64,000 bases of DNA from DASXQK01 sp963724385 (GCA_963724385.1 CAVRUJ010000001.1:992001-1056000), one strand, 5' to 3'. Shown: positions 1-9,361, counted from the stretch's first letter. Notes: generated from the sequence alone by a model not told the origin. Made by a program: numbers and translations.

Positions 1-995
1 CAGAAGACGACCATGCCGCCGCGCTTCACCACGAAGCAGGAGACGGGGAAGGTCTGCTCGCCCGGATGCTCGAAGACGAAATCGACATCGTTGCCTTTGC
101 CGGTGATGGCCCAGATGGCCTTGCCGAACTCGCGCACCTTTTTCATGTAGTCGGCATAGCCGGCGACGTCATCGACATCGGGCAATTGTCCCCAGCAGTC
201 GAACCTGCTGCGGTTGATGACGCCCTTGGCGCCCAGCTGCATGACGAAGTCGGTCTTGGAATCGTCCGAGATGATGCCGATGGCGTTGGCCCCGGCGGTG
301 GAGATGAGCTGCACCGCCATCGAGCCGATGCCCCCCGAGGCGCCCCAGACCAGCACGTTCTGGCCGGGTCTCAGAATATGGGGGCGGTGGCCGAACAGCA
401 TGCGGTAGGAGGTGGCGAGAGTCAGCACGTAGCAGCCGCTCTCCTCCCAGGTCAGATGGCGCGGGCGCGGCATCAGCTGCTGGGCCTGGACAGCGGTGAA
501 CTGGGCGAAGGAGCCGTCGGGCGTCTCGTAACCCCAAATGCGCTGAGAGGGCGAGAACATGGGATCGCCCCCGTTGCACTCCTCGTCGTCGCCGTCGGTC
601 TGGTTGCAGTGGATCACCACCTCATCGCCGACCTTCCAGCGCCGTACCTTGTCGCCCACGGCCCAGACCACGCCCGAGGCATCGGAGCCGGCGATGTGGT
701 ACGGCGCCTTGTGGACGTCGAAAGGCGAGATGGGTCGGCCGAGCCCGGCCCAGACGCCGTTGTAGTTGACCCCCGCCGCCATCACCATGACCAGCACCTG
801 GTAGGGATCGAGGCTCGGCGTCGGGACCACTTCCACCTGGAAGGATTGCTCGGGCGGGCCATGGCGTTCGCGCCGGATGGTCCAGGCGTACATCCGCGCC
901 GGCACATGGCCAAGCGGCGGGATCTCGCCGACCTCATAGAGATCCTTGTGGGCGTGGCCGCCATTGAAGGGAATGATTTCTGCCGTCTCGGTCAT
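1..995 (-). CDS. ccr: Crotonyl-CoA carboxylase/reductase (partial, C-terminus outside window)
   Basis: Reads from an ATG at 995 down to the window edge, about 331 residues of a protein usually near 430. It carries out NADPH-dependent reductive carboxylation of crotonyl-CoA to ethylmalonyl-CoA, a key step of the ethylmalonyl-CoA pathway of acetyl-CoA assimilation. The translation starts MTETAEIIPFNG and holds the medium-chain dehydrogenase/reductase features typical of Ccr: GDEVVIHCNQTDGDDEECNGGDPM, quoted here only up to its acidic loop, then the cofactor motif LVWGASGGIGSMA and a run ending FEHPGEQTFPVS. It is divergent from metZ. The ethylmalonyl-CoA mutase gene, the next-but-one enzyme of the same pathway, lies 3.3 kb away at 4337, which supports the assignment. 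Confidence 0.95.
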   Translation of the reverse strand, partial: MTETAEIIPFNGGHAHKDLYEVGEIPPLGHVPARMYAWTIRRERHGPPEQSFQVEVVPTPSLDPYQVLVMVMAAGVNYNGVWAGLGRPISPFDVHKAPYHIAGSDASGVVWAVGDKVRRWKVGDEVVIHCNQTDGDDEECNGGDPMFSPSQRIWGYETPDGSFAQFTAVQAQQLMPRPRHLTWEESGCYVLTLATSYRMLFGHRPHILRPGQNVLVWGASGGIGSMAVQLISTAGANAIGIISDDSKTDFVMQLGAKGVINRSRFDCWGQLPDVDDVAGYADYMKKVREFGKAIWAITGKGNDVDFVFEHPGEQTFPVSCFVVKRGGMVVF

Positions 996-1243
996 GGCTT
1001 TATCCTCGTCGAAGGCAGGCTCCTGTTGCGCTGCCGCATAGCCGCGGATTTTATTGTCTGGACCGGGCATATTGCAATGCACAATTCGTGGGAAGTTATC
1101 CGTGGGAAGGAGAGTTTGAAATTTTGTTGCCTAACGGTCTTGGAATTCCGCGACACGGAGTCCCAGATTCTTGCAGTGCAGCGTGCGCGAGCCAGGCGGC
1201 CGCTTCTTGACCCTCGAAGGGACGGGTTCTATTCTCCACCGAT

Positions 1244-1301
1244 CGTGGTGATTTGAGCCGACCGGCTTGCGGCCACGTTAAACAACCCGCTAAAAGGTCG
1301 G
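1244..1301 (+). promoter_or_regulatory. SAM-II riboswitch aptamer upstream of metZ
   Basis: The stretch matches the alphaproteobacterial SAM-II (metA motif) aptamer. Stem P1 pairs CGTGG (1244-1248) with CCACG (1273-1277). An H-type pseudoknot pairs CCGACC (1258-1263) with GGTCGG (1296-1301). The conserved GTGATTTG after the first strand, the CCACGTTAAA segment and the GCTAAA just before the last strand are all present. SAM binding should lower expression of the downstream O-succinylhomoserine sulfhydrylase. Structure is read by eye. Confidence 0.9.
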
Positions 1302-1317
1302 AGGTCTCGATCTTGGA

Positions 1318-1345
1318 CCCCGGCCCTGAAGAGCCGGGGTTTTTT
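1318..1345 (+). terminator. Intrinsic terminator downstream of the SAM-II aptamer
   Basis: CCCCGGC (1318-1324) pairs with GCCGGGG (1333-1339) and is followed by six T. It lies between the aptamer and the metZ start, so it is probably the expression platform: high SAM would favour termination before metZ. The same aptamer-terminator arrangement is repeated ahead of cysH. Confidence 0.8.
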
Positions 1346-1385
1346 GTTTCCGGTCGGCATTGACGGAAAGGGATCGAAGGCCCCG

Positions 1386-2658
1386 ATGAGCAAACAATCT
1401 CGCAAGCAGCCGGGCGGCAAGCCGGCGAATGGCCCCTCGGCCGAGGCTAAGACCAAGAGCTGGGGCCGCGCCACCAAGCTGGTCCAAGGCGGGATTCTGC
1501 GGTCGTCCTTCGGGGAGACCTGCGAAGCGATCTACATGACTTCGGGCTATGTCTACGGCTCGGCCGAGGAGGCGGAGGCGGCCTTCGCCAACACGAAGCC
1601 GCAATTCATCTACTCCCGCTTCAGCAATCCCACGGTGCAGATGTTCGAGGAGCGCATGACGCTGCTCGAGGGTGCCGAGGCGGCGCGGGCGACGGCGACC
1701 GGCATGGCCGCGGTCTTCGCTTCCCTCATCAGCCTGCTCAGGGCCGGCGACCGGGTGGTCTCGTCCGACGCGCTGTTCGGCTCCTGCCAATACATCCTGG
1801 CGGAGATCTTGCCGCGTTTCGGCGTCGAGACGGTCTTCGTCGACGGACGCGACCTGGGGCAATGGAAGAAGGCGCTCGCCAAGAAGACCGCCGCAGTGTT
1901 CATCGAGACGCCGTCCAACCCGACCTTGCGCATCGTCGACCTGCCGGCGGTGGCGGCGCTGGCGCGGGCCGCCGGCGCGAAGCTCGTTGTCGACAACGTC
2001 TTCGCCTCGCCCTTGCTCCAGCGTCCTTTGGCGCTGGGCGCCGACGTGGTGGTCTATTCGGCGACCAAGCATATCGACGGCCAGGGCCGGGCGCTGGGCG
2101 GCATCGTGCTGGGTACGCGCAAATACATCGAGGAGCAGCTGCAACCCATCCTGCGCCACACCGGCCCGTCCTTGAGCCCGATGAACGCCTGGCTATTGCT
2201 CAAGGGCCTCGAGACTTCTCGAGCTGCGCGTGGAGCGGCACTGCGAGAGCGCATTGCGCATCGCGAAATTCCTGACCGGCCATCCGAAGCTCGGCACTGT
2301 CCTTTATCCCGGCCTTAAGAGCCATCCCCAGCACGCGCTTGCCCGGCGCCAGATGAGCGCCGGCGGCTCGGTCGTCACTTTTGACGTGAAGGGGGGTGAC
2401 GTGAAGGGGGGCGACGCGAAAGGTGGCAAGGCCGCCGCCTTCCGCTTTCTCAACGCGCTCAGCCTGGTGGTGATCTCCAACAACCTGGGCGATGCCAAGA
2501 GCCTTGCGACCCACCCGGCGACGACGACTCATCAGCGCCTCGCGCCCGAGCTTCGCGCCCAGCAGGGAATCGGCGACGGCATGGTCCGCCTCTCCGTCGG
2601 GCTCGAGGATCCTGCCGACATCGAAGCTGACCTGGCCCAGGCGCTGGCGGTCGTCTAA
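1386..2658 (+). pseudogene. metZ: O-succinylhomoserine sulfhydrylase, broken by one extra base
   Basis: PLP enzyme of the Cys/Met metabolism family that makes homocysteine from O-succinylhomoserine and sulfide. Start ATG 1386 follows GAAGG at 1376-1380. The N-terminal frame holds the PLP lysine context SATKHIDGQG and runs correctly to LLKGLET. There the frame shifts. The downstream frame resumes with ELRVERHCESALRIAKFL and ends at 2658. Removing one T of the pair at 2216-2217 restores LETLELRVERHCE and a protein of about 423 residues, near the family length of about 400. A further oddity is a triple DVKGG-type repeat at 2383-2427. Regulation is by the SAM-II riboswitch upstream. It may be a real mutation or a sequencing error. 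Confidence 0.88.
2383..2427 (+). repeat. Three tandem 15-bp units inside metZ
   Basis: Three consecutive 15-base units encode DVKGG, DVKGG and DAKGG. From memory of the family, MetZ has a single such pentapeptide here, in the context VTFDVKGGKAAAFRFLNAL. The repeat adds ten residues without shifting the frame. Confidence 0.8.
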
Positions 2659-3119
2659 GCCCTCTCAACTTTCGCGGCGTAACAACCGGCCTTGGCGAAA
2701 TGGATATGGAGATAGCGGGCGTTCTCGTCGGCAAACAGGCTCTCGATCAGAGGCTCCAGCGCCGCGCCTTCGGCAACGTCGCAGCCGATGAGCATGCCGT
2801 CCTTGTCGAAAGCGCGCGCCGCCAGCAGGCGCCGGCGGAGCTGGTCGGGCACCTCGTCGATGGCGTCGAAGGTCTGTTCGCCTTCGCGGACATAGATCGC
2901 GTAGCTCGAGCGGAACGGCGAAGCCACGGGATGATGCTCGAAGTGCGTCAAAAGGACAGTGGCGCCCGGCTCAGCGTCAGTCAGGCTGATCCGGCAGGGA
3001 TAGGCATGTGGCTGGTCGACCATCTTGCGAAGGGCGCCGTGCGCTTTCAGCTCATCCTCGGAAAGGGCGAACAGCGGGGCGAAGGGTTCGGCCGGCAGGC
3101 CAGTGATGCGAAAGCTCAT
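2655..3119 (-). CDS. DUF1203 family protein
   Basis: A 154-residue cytoplasmic protein with the DUF1203 pattern: FRITGLPAEPFAPLF near the N-terminus, HAYPCRISLTDAEPG in the first third, then SPFRSSYAIYVREG and a C-terminal ARYLHIHFAKAGC. Start ATG 3119 was chosen because the conserved region begins immediately after it (MSFRITGLP); an upstream in-frame methionine would add 21 unconserved residues. The gene converges with metZ and overlaps its stop by four bases. The function of DUF1203 is not established. Confidence 0.8.
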   Translation of the reverse strand: MSFRITGLPAEPFAPLFALSEDELKAHGALRKMVDQPHAYPCRISLTDAEPGATVLLTHFEHHPVASPFRSSYAIYVREGEQTFDAIDEVPDQLRRRLLAARAFDKDGMLIGCDVAEGAALEPLIESLFADENARYLHIHFAKAGCYAAKVERA

Positions 3120-3271
3120 GGCGGAGGCTCCTTGTTGTCCTGGCGCGTAAGATGGCGCCGGCGAGCCTTGGCCGCGCTCCAATTCTTGCGCTCGGTCGCA
3201 GCGCGTTCAGCATCGGGCAATCAATTCGGCTTCTTCTCTAGACTGACAGCGACAAGCAACAGGAGGACAGC

Positions 3272-4126
3272 ATGCGTCGATCGGGAATTCTCATGGCACT
3301 CATCGGCCTCTTCGCCTACGCGACGGCGGCGAGCGCCGATCCCCAATGGCTGAAGCTGCCGCCCACGCCCAGCCTTCCCAAGGCGCTTCACAGCGGCTAC
3401 GCGCCGGTTAACGGCATCAAGATCTGGTACGCCGTCTTCGGCCACGGCAAGCCGGTGATCATGCTCCACGGCGGGCTCGGCAACTCCAACTATTGGGGCA
3501 ACCAGGTTCCGGTTCTGGCCCGGCACTACGAAGTCATCGTCATGGACAGCCGCGGTCACGGCCGCAGCACCCGCAACGACCAGCCCTATGGCTATGACCT
3601 GATGGCCTCGGACGTGATCGGGCTGATGGACTACCTGAAGATCAAGAAGGCGGCGATCGTCGGCTGGAGCGACGGGGCCATCCTCGGCCTCGACATCGCG
3701 CTGCATCACCCCGAGCGCCTCTCCAAGCTCTTCGCCTTCGCGGCGAACTCGGATCCCTCGGGCGTCGCCGACATTTCCAAGAGCGACGTGTTCAACGCCT
3801 ATATCGCGCGGGCGCAAAAGGAGTATGAGCATCTCTCGGCCACGCCCACCCAGTACAACGCCTTCCTCGATCAGATCGGCAAGATGTGGGCGACCCAGCC
3901 GAACTGGACGGCCGCCGACCTGAAGACGATCACGGTGCCGACCTGGATCGTGGATGCCGACCATGACGAAGCGATCAAGCGGGAGAACACCGAGTTCATG
4001 GCGGCGAATATTCCCAACGCCGGCATGCTGATTCAGCCGGAGGTGAGCCACTTCTCCTTCCTCCAGGACCCGCAGCAATTCACGACCGACGTGCTGCATT
4101 TTCTGGACTACGTGCCCTGGCAGTAA
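3272..4126 (+). CDS. Secreted alpha/beta hydrolase
   Basis: 284 residues beginning with a signal peptide (MRRSGILMALIGLFAYATAASA, cleavage after ASA). The alpha/beta-hydrolase core follows: oxyanion segment MLHGGLGNS, strand VIVMDSRGHGRS, nucleophile elbow GWSDGA (serine between W and D), a late acid in DADHDEA and the catalytic histidine in EVSHFSF. It probably cleaves an ester or similar bond in the periplasm; the substrate cannot be told. AGGAGG-type Shine-Dalgarno bases precede the ATG. It stands alone between DUF1203 and a palindromic spacer. Confidence 0.85.
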   Translation: MRRSGILMALIGLFAYATAASADPQWLKLPPTPSLPKALHSGYAPVNGIKIWYAVFGHGKPVIMLHGGLGNSNYWGNQVPVLARHYEVIVMDSRGHGRSTRNDQPYGYDLMASDVIGLMDYLKIKKAAIVGWSDGAILGLDIALHHPERLSKLFAFAANSDPSGVADISKSDVFNAYIARAQKEYEHLSATPTQYNAFLDQIGKMWATQPNWTAADLKTITVPTWIVDADHDEAIKRENTEFMAANIPNAGMLIQPEVSHFSFLQDPQQFTTDVLHFLDYVPWQ

Positions 4127-4158
4127 GACGGGATTACGCCCACGGCTCGCCGGCCCCA

Positions 4159-4264
4159 GTGCCGACTTTCGGAGAAAGTCGGCACATCGCTTTGAGTTCT
4201 AGTATCGGATTCACGCAGAAATTCGCGACAAAGCCTGAGTCACGAATTTCTGCGATCCGATACT
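4159..4264. repeat. Compound palindromic intergenic element
   Basis: Two inverted repeats in a row. The first has 12-base arms, GTGCCGACTTTC (4159-4170) and its complement (4174-4185), with a three-base loop. The second pairs AGTATCGGAT...GCAGAAATTCG (4201-4225) with its complement (4243-4264) and contains a small bulge. No T-tract follows, so it is not a standard terminator. It may be a mobile palindromic unit and fills the gap before ecm. Confidence 0.65.
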
Positions 4265-4336
4265 GGGGCCGGCGGGCGGGTTGTTGCGGTGCAGCAGGGC
4301 CGCCGATAAGCTCGGGCTTCGCACGGAGGGCAGGGC

Positions 4337-6373
4337 TTGGCAAATCTGGATAAGACGGCGGGAAGCGGGCTGCAAGGCGGCGCCAGGCGCGACGAGCCCA
4401 GGCGTGACGAGCCTTGGATCTTCCGCACCTATTCGGGCCATAGCTCGGCCGCCGCCTCCAACGCCCTCTACCGGACCAATCTCGCCCGGGGCCAGACCGG
4501 CCTTTCGGTCGCCTTCGACCTGCCGACCCAGACCGGTTACGACGCCGACCACCCGCTTGCCAAGGGAGAGGTCGGCAAGGTGGGTGTGCCGGTTGGCCAT
4601 CTCGGCGACATGATGCGCCTGTTCGAGGGCCTGCCGCTGGCGGCCATGAACACCTCCATGACCATCAACGCCACGGCGCCCTGGCTCTTCGCGCTCTATA
4701 TCGCGGCGGCGGAGCGCCAGGGAACGGCCAGGCGCGACCTCGCCGGCACGGTGCAGAACGATATCGTCAAGGAGTACCTCTCCCGCGGCACCTACATCTT
4801 CCCGCCGAAACCGAGCCTGAAGCTTAGCGGCGACGTGATCGCCTTCGCGTACCGCGAAGTGCCGAAGTGGAACCCGACCAATGTCTGCTCCTATCACCTG
4901 CAGGAAGCAGGCGCGACGCCGGAGCAGGAGCTGGCCTTCGCGCTCGCGACCGCGGTTGCCGTGCTCGATGGCGTCAAAACCTCGGGCCAGGTGCCGGGCC
5001 AGGAGTTTCCCCAGGTCGTCGGGCGCATCAGCTTCTTTGTCAACGCCGGCATCCGCTTCGTCACCGAGATGTGCAAGATGCGGGCATTCGCCGAACTGTG
5101 GGACGAGCTCTGCCGCGAGCGGTGGGGGATCGAGGACGAGAAGCTCCGGCGCTTCCGCTACGGCGTGCAGGTGAATTCGCTCGGCCTGACCGAGCAGCAG
5201 CCGGAGAACAATGTCTATCGCATCCTGCTGGAGACGCTCGCCGTGACGCTCTCGAAGAAGGCGCGGGCACGCGCGGTGCAGCTGCCGGCCTGGAATGAGG
5301 CGCTCGGCCTGCCGCGCCCCTGGGACCAGCAATGGTCGCTGCGCCTGCAGCAGATCCTGGCCTACGAGACCGACCTGCTGGAGTTCGAGGACATCTTCGA
5401 CGGCGCCGGGGCCGTCGCGGCCAAGGTCGAGGCGCTGAAGACCGCGGCCCGCGAAGAACTCGCTCGCATCGAGGCTTTGGGCGGGGCCATCGCCGCGGTC
5501 GAACAGAGCTACATGAAGCGCAAGCTGGTCGAATCCAACAGCCGGCGCCTGGCGGCCATCGAGTCCGGCGCCCAGAAAGTGGTCGGCGTCAATTGCTTCA
5601 CCGAGACCGCCTGCTCGCCGCTCCTGGCCGGTGCTGACGGAGGCTTCCTTGCCGTCGATCCCGCGGCCGAGCAGGCGCAAGTCGGGGCCCTGGCGGCCTG
5701 GCGCGCCGGGCGCAACCAGCCGGCCGCCAGGCAGGCACTGGAAGAACTGAAGGCCGCCGCGAAGGAGGGCCGCAACGTCATGGAGCCTTCGATCGCTTGC
5801 GCGCAGGCGGGCGTTACCACCGGCGAATGGGGCGGCGCCTTGCGCGAGATCTACGGCGAATACCGCGCACCGACGGGGGTCGGCCGGGCGGCAGCGGCCG
5901 GGGGCGGCGAGGGCCTCGACGCGGTCAGGGCCAAGGTCGAAGGCGTCTCGGCCCGCCTGGGCCGGCGCCTGAAAATGCTGGTGGGCAAGCCCGGGCTCGA
6001 TGGCCACTCCAATGGCGCCGAGCAGATCGCCGTGCGCGCCCGGGACGCCGGTTTCGAAGTGGTCTACGAAGGCATCAGGCTTACCCCGGCGCAAATTGCC
6101 AATGCGGCGCTGGAGGAGGGCGTGCATGTGATCGGGCTGTCCATCCTTTCCGGCAGCCATGAACCGCTGGTGCAGGAGATCCTGGCCCGATTGAAGGCGA
6201 CGGGTCTCGGCGAAGTGCCGGTGGTCGTCGGCGGCATCATCCCGCCGGAGGACGCCGGGCGGCTGATCGCGGCCGGCGTTGCCCGCGTTTACACGCCCAA
6301 GGACTACGACCTCAACGCCATCATGGCAGACATCGTCGATCTGGTGGATCGCGCGACCCGCGAAGCGGCGTAG
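4337..6373 (+). CDS. ecm: Ethylmalonyl-CoA mutase (MeaA-type, adenosylcobalamin-dependent)
   Basis: 678 residues in a single chain with a methylmalonyl-CoA mutase-type barrel at the N-terminus and a B12-binding domain at the C-terminus. The N-terminal region has WIFRTYSGHSSAAASNALYR and LSVAFDLPTQTGYD. The B12-binding motif is KPGLDGHSNGAEQ (DxHxxG form), followed by GLSILSGSH and VVVGGIIP. The family converts (2R)-ethylmalonyl-CoA to methylsuccinyl-CoA. Methylmalonyl-CoA mutase is the main alternative, but the compact single-chain form and nearby ccr favour Ecm. The start is TTG at 4337, set by GGAGGG at 4325-4330. Confidence 0.88.
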   Translation: MANLDKTAGSGLQGGARRDEPRRDEPWIFRTYSGHSSAAASNALYRTNLARGQTGLSVAFDLPTQTGYDADHPLAKGEVGKVGVPVGHLGDMMRLFEGLPLAAMNTSMTINATAPWLFALYIAAAERQGTARRDLAGTVQNDIVKEYLSRGTYIFPPKPSLKLSGDVIAFAYREVPKWNPTNVCSYHLQEAGATPEQELAFALATAVAVLDGVKTSGQVPGQEFPQVVGRISFFVNAGIRFVTEMCKMRAFAELWDELCRERWGIEDEKLRRFRYGVQVNSLGLTEQQPENNVYRILLETLAVTLSKKARARAVQLPAWNEALGLPRPWDQQWSLRLQQILAYETDLLEFEDIFDGAGAVAAKVEALKTAAREELARIEALGGAIAAVEQSYMKRKLVESNSRRLAAIESGAQKVVGVNCFTETACSPLLAGADGGFLAVDPAAEQAQVGALAAWRAGRNQPAARQALEELKAAAKEGRNVMEPSIACAQAGVTTGEWGGALREIYGEYRAPTGVGRAAAAGGGEGLDAVRAKVEGVSARLGRRLKMLVGKPGLDGHSNGAEQIAVRARDAGFEVVYEGIRLTPAQIANAALEEGVHVIGLSILSGSHEPLVQEILARLKATGLGEVPVVVGGIIPPEDAGRLIAAGVARVYTPKDYDLNAIMADIVDLVDRATREAA

Positions 6374-6400
6374 ATCGTCGTTAGCTTGCCGCCCGACGCC

Positions 6401-8002
6401 CTAGTGGGCTCCCGCACCCGGTCCTTGGCCGTGACCCGGTTGCCGCGCGAGGAAGACGAGGGGAATGAGGGCGGCAAAGGCGACTGCGAGCAGCAGAAAA
6501 TCGTCGACATACGAAAGCATCTCGGCCTGCCGGCCCAGCATCATGCCGATCTCGGCCTGGGCGAGATGCCGTGCCTGGTCGGGCGTGCCGCCAAGGCTGG
6601 CCAAATGCGCCTGCAGTTTCGTCGCGAAGGCCACATAGCGCGGATCGCCCGCAGCGACCCGGTCGATCAGGATGCTCTGGTGATACTGGCTGCGCCTGGC
6701 GAGCATGGTGGTGAGCATCGCGATTCCGACGCTGCCGCCTAGGTTGCGCGAGAGATTGATGATCGCCGAGGCGTTGTTGTTCTTCTCCCGCGGCACGCCG
6801 ACGTAGGCGATGGTCGTGATCGGGATGAACAGGAAGGCAAGTCCCGATGCCTGGACAATTCGGGCGAGTGCCACCGTCCAGTAGTCGACCTGGAGGTCGA
6901 AGGACGTCATGTGATAGAGGGCCGCGGCGGACAGCGTGAGGCCGAAGACGATAAGCAGGCGCGCATCGGCACGCGAGATCAGGCGGCCCACCACGGGCAT
7001 CAGCAGGATGATGGCAAAGCCGCCCGGCGAGACGACCAGCCCTGCCTCCGTCGCCGTGTAGCCGAGCAGGGTCTGGACATATTGGGGGATGAGCTGGGTC
7101 GAGCCGAGCAGCACGAGCCCCAGCATGAACATCAGGATGTTCGACGTGGCGAAATTGCGGTTCTTGAGCAGCCTGAGGTCGGTGAGCGGATTTTCCTGGC
7201 GCAATTCCCAGAGGACGAAGCTGACGAGACCCACGACCGCGCCGATCGCCGCGAGCGTGATGGCGGAGGAACCGAACCAGTCCTCCTCCTGGCCGCGGTC
7301 GAGCACGTATTGCAACGACCCCAGCCCCAGGACGAGAAAGCCGAACCCCCAGTAGTCGATCCTGACGCCACGTTCCTTCAGGCGCCGGCGCTCTTCCACG
7401 AGATGCGGCGGATCCTCGATCATCGCGGAAATCAGGAAATAGAGTCCGATGCTGACCGGCACGTTGATGAGGAAGACCCAGTGCCAGCTGTAGTTGTCGG
7501 TGATCCAACCACCGAGCGTCGGCCCGATGGCGGGCGCGAAGACGACGGCGATGCCGTAGAAGGCGAAGGCCATGCCGCGCTCTGCGGGCTTGAAGCTGTC
7601 GGCGAGAATCGCCTGCGAGGAAGGCTGCAGGCCCCCGCCGGTCAGGCCTTGGATGGCGCGGAACAGGATCAACAGACCGAGAGAAGGCGCGAGGCCGCAG
7701 AAGAAGGAGCTGACCCCGAAACCGAGAATGCAGGCGAGGTAGAAGCGCTTGCGGCCGAAAACGGCGGAGAGCCAGCCGCTGATCGGCAGGATGATGGCAT
7801 TGGTGATGAGATAGGAGGTGAGGACCCAGGTCGCCTCGTCCTGGCTGGCGCCCATGCTGCCGGCGATGTGCTGCAGGGAGACGTTGGCGATGGAGATGTC
7901 GAGGACCTCCATGAAGGCGGCCATCGCCACCACCGGTGCTACGATCCAGCGCGTCGGCGCTGCGGCAGCCCTCGCCGGGGCGATAGGCTCCCTGGTTTGC
8001 AC
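6401..8002 (-). CDS. MFS drug efflux transporter, DHA2/EmrB family
   Basis: 533-residue inner-membrane protein of the 14-helix DHA2 type. Helix 1 contains FMEVLDISIANVSLQHIAG (motif D1), followed by the loop motif GRKRFY and the antiporter motif around YGIAVVFAPAIGPTLGGWI. It is expected to export toxic compounds using the proton gradient together with the membrane-fusion protein encoded just upstream (6 bases between genes). The pair is divergent from a TetR regulator. Confidence 0.9.
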   Translation of the reverse strand: MQTREPIAPARAAAAPTRWIVAPVVAMAAFMEVLDISIANVSLQHIAGSMGASQDEATWVLTSYLITNAIILPISGWLSAVFGRKRFYLACILGFGVSSFFCGLAPSLGLLILFRAIQGLTGGGLQPSSQAILADSFKPAERGMAFAFYGIAVVFAPAIGPTLGGWITDNYSWHWVFLINVPVSIGLYFLISAMIEDPPHLVEERRRLKERGVRIDYWGFGFLVLGLGSLQYVLDRGQEEDWFGSSAITLAAIGAVVGLVSFVLWELRQENPLTDLRLLKNRNFATSNILMFMLGLVLLGSTQLIPQYVQTLLGYTATEAGLVVSPGGFAIILLMPVVGRLISRADARLLIVFGLTLSAAALYHMTSFDLQVDYWTVALARIVQASGLAFLFIPITTIAYVGVPREKNNNASAIINLSRNLGGSVGIAMLTTMLARRSQYHQSILIDRVAAGDPRYVAFATKLQAHLASLGGTPDQARHLAQAEIGMMLGRQAEMLSYVDDFLLLAVAFAALIPLVFLARQPGHGQGPGAGAH

Positions 8003-8008
8003 GGCGGG

Positions 8009-9307
8009 CTAGTTGGCCTCGGCGGCGGAGCGCTCGCGCGTGTCCACCGTCGGCACGACGGACATGCCGAGGCCGAGCACTTCAGCGCCATCGATCGGCG
8101 CGTCGATGACTATCTTCACCGGCACGCGCTGCACCACCTTGACGTAATTGCCCGTGGCGTTCTCCGGCGGCAGCAGGCTGAATTGCGCGCCGGTGCCCCG
8201 CTGGATGCTGTCGACATGGCCCCTGAAGGTCACGCCTGGATAGGCGTCGATGGCGATCGCCACGGGCTGGCCGGGCCGCATCCCGTCGAGCTGGGTTTCC
8301 TTGAAATTGGCCGTGACCCAAGGCCGGCCGAAGACCAGCGTCGCCAGGGTCTGGTTCTTCTGCACCACGTCGCCGACATTGACCTGGCGCTTGGTGATGT
8401 AGCCGTCCTGCGGCGCAAAGATCTTCGTATAGGAAAGATTGAGTTCGGCCGTCTTGACCGCTGCCCGGGCCGCCTCGACGCTGGCGCCGGCAGATTGGAG
8501 CTCTGCCTGGCGCACGGCGATCTGCTGGGTCGCCGTCTCTGCCTGGGCAAGCCCGGCCTCGGCCTCGCCGATCTTGGCCTTGGCCACGGCCACGGCCTGC
8601 GCATCGGCCAGCACCTGGTCGGCGTCGCTGCGCGCCGTTGCCTCGGCTTGGTCGAGGGTCTGGCGCGAGGCGAAATCGCTCTTCGACAGGGCGGCATAGC
8701 GCTTCGCGTCGGCCGCGGAGCGCTCGGCCTCGGCGACGGCGGCCGCGAGCTGGGCTTCGGCCTCGGCGACGCTGGACTTGGCAAGTTCGACCCCGCTCTC
8801 GGCCTCAGCCAAGGTCGCCGCCGTGCTCGCCCCGGTCAGATCCAGGTTGGCGCGGGCCTGGGCTTCGCTGGCGAGAGCCGCGTCGAGATTGGCGTGCGCG
8901 CTTGCCAATGCGGATAGGTAGTCGCTCGGATCGATTTCCAGGATCAGGTCACCGGCCCGGACGCGCTGATTGTCGCCGACCAGCAGGCGCTGAACAGAGC
9001 CTCCCACCTGGGGGCTGAGAACGGCGGCATCGCCGTCGATGAAGGCGTCATCCGTCGAGACGAGGCCCCGGTTGAGCCACCAATAGGTGGCGCCGCCGGT
9101 CGCCAATGCGATCAACGCAATGGCGAGGATAGGCCGGCGGGCGCGGCTGATCCAACCGCCCAGTCCCAAGCGCAGTTCGGGGTCGGCCGCCCGCGCGCTT
9201 CGGGCCGGCTCATTCCGACCAGCGCCGCCGTGGCCTGCCGACCTCGATCCAGGCGATTGCGGCGAGACCCCCGGTGCAGGGGCTTTGGGCGTGGAATCGT
9301 TGGGCAT
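8009..9307 (-). CDS. HlyD/EmrA family membrane-fusion protein
   Basis: 432 residues: an N-terminal cytoplasmic stretch, one membrane helix (ILAIALIALATGGATYWWL, about residues 59-78), biotinyl-lipoyl-like half motifs (SPQVGGSVQRLLVGDNQRV and the later FAPQDGYITKRQV), and a long Ala/Glu-rich coiled coil between them. It should link the EmrB-like pump at 6401-8002 to an outer-membrane channel not present here. It is the first gene of the efflux operon and lies next to the two TetR-type operators. Confidence 0.9.
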   Translation of the reverse strand: MPNDSTPKAPAPGVSPQSPGSRSAGHGGAGRNEPARSARAADPELRLGLGGWISRARRPILAIALIALATGGATYWWLNRGLVSTDDAFIDGDAAVLSPQVGGSVQRLLVGDNQRVRAGDLILEIDPSDYLSALASAHANLDAALASEAQARANLDLTGASTAATLAEAESGVELAKSSVAEAEAQLAAAVAEAERSAADAKRYAALSKSDFASRQTLDQAEATARSDADQVLADAQAVAVAKAKIGEAEAGLAQAETATQQIAVRQAELQSAGASVEAARAAVKTAELNLSYTKIFAPQDGYITKRQVNVGDVVQKNQTLATLVFGRPWVTANFKETQLDGMRPGQPVAIAIDAYPGVTFRGHVDSIQRGTGAQFSLLPPENATGNYVKVVQRVPVKIVIDAPIDGAEVLGLGMSVVPTVDTRERSAAEAN

Positions 9308-9361
9308 TATCAGTAGTCCAGGCTTTGGGCACCGGGCGGGCTACTCTCCCGGCGGCGTGTG

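Noticed and set aside
66..1256. Long plus-strand reading frame opposite ccr
   Set aside because: The antisense frame shows no family features, whereas the minus strand reads a textbook crotonyl-CoA carboxylase/reductase. High GC makes long shadow frames common.
4211..6160. 649-codon minus-strand frame opposite ecm
   Set aside because: Its sequence is low-complexity shadow of a strongly conserved mutase gene; no ribosome-binding site or motif supports it.
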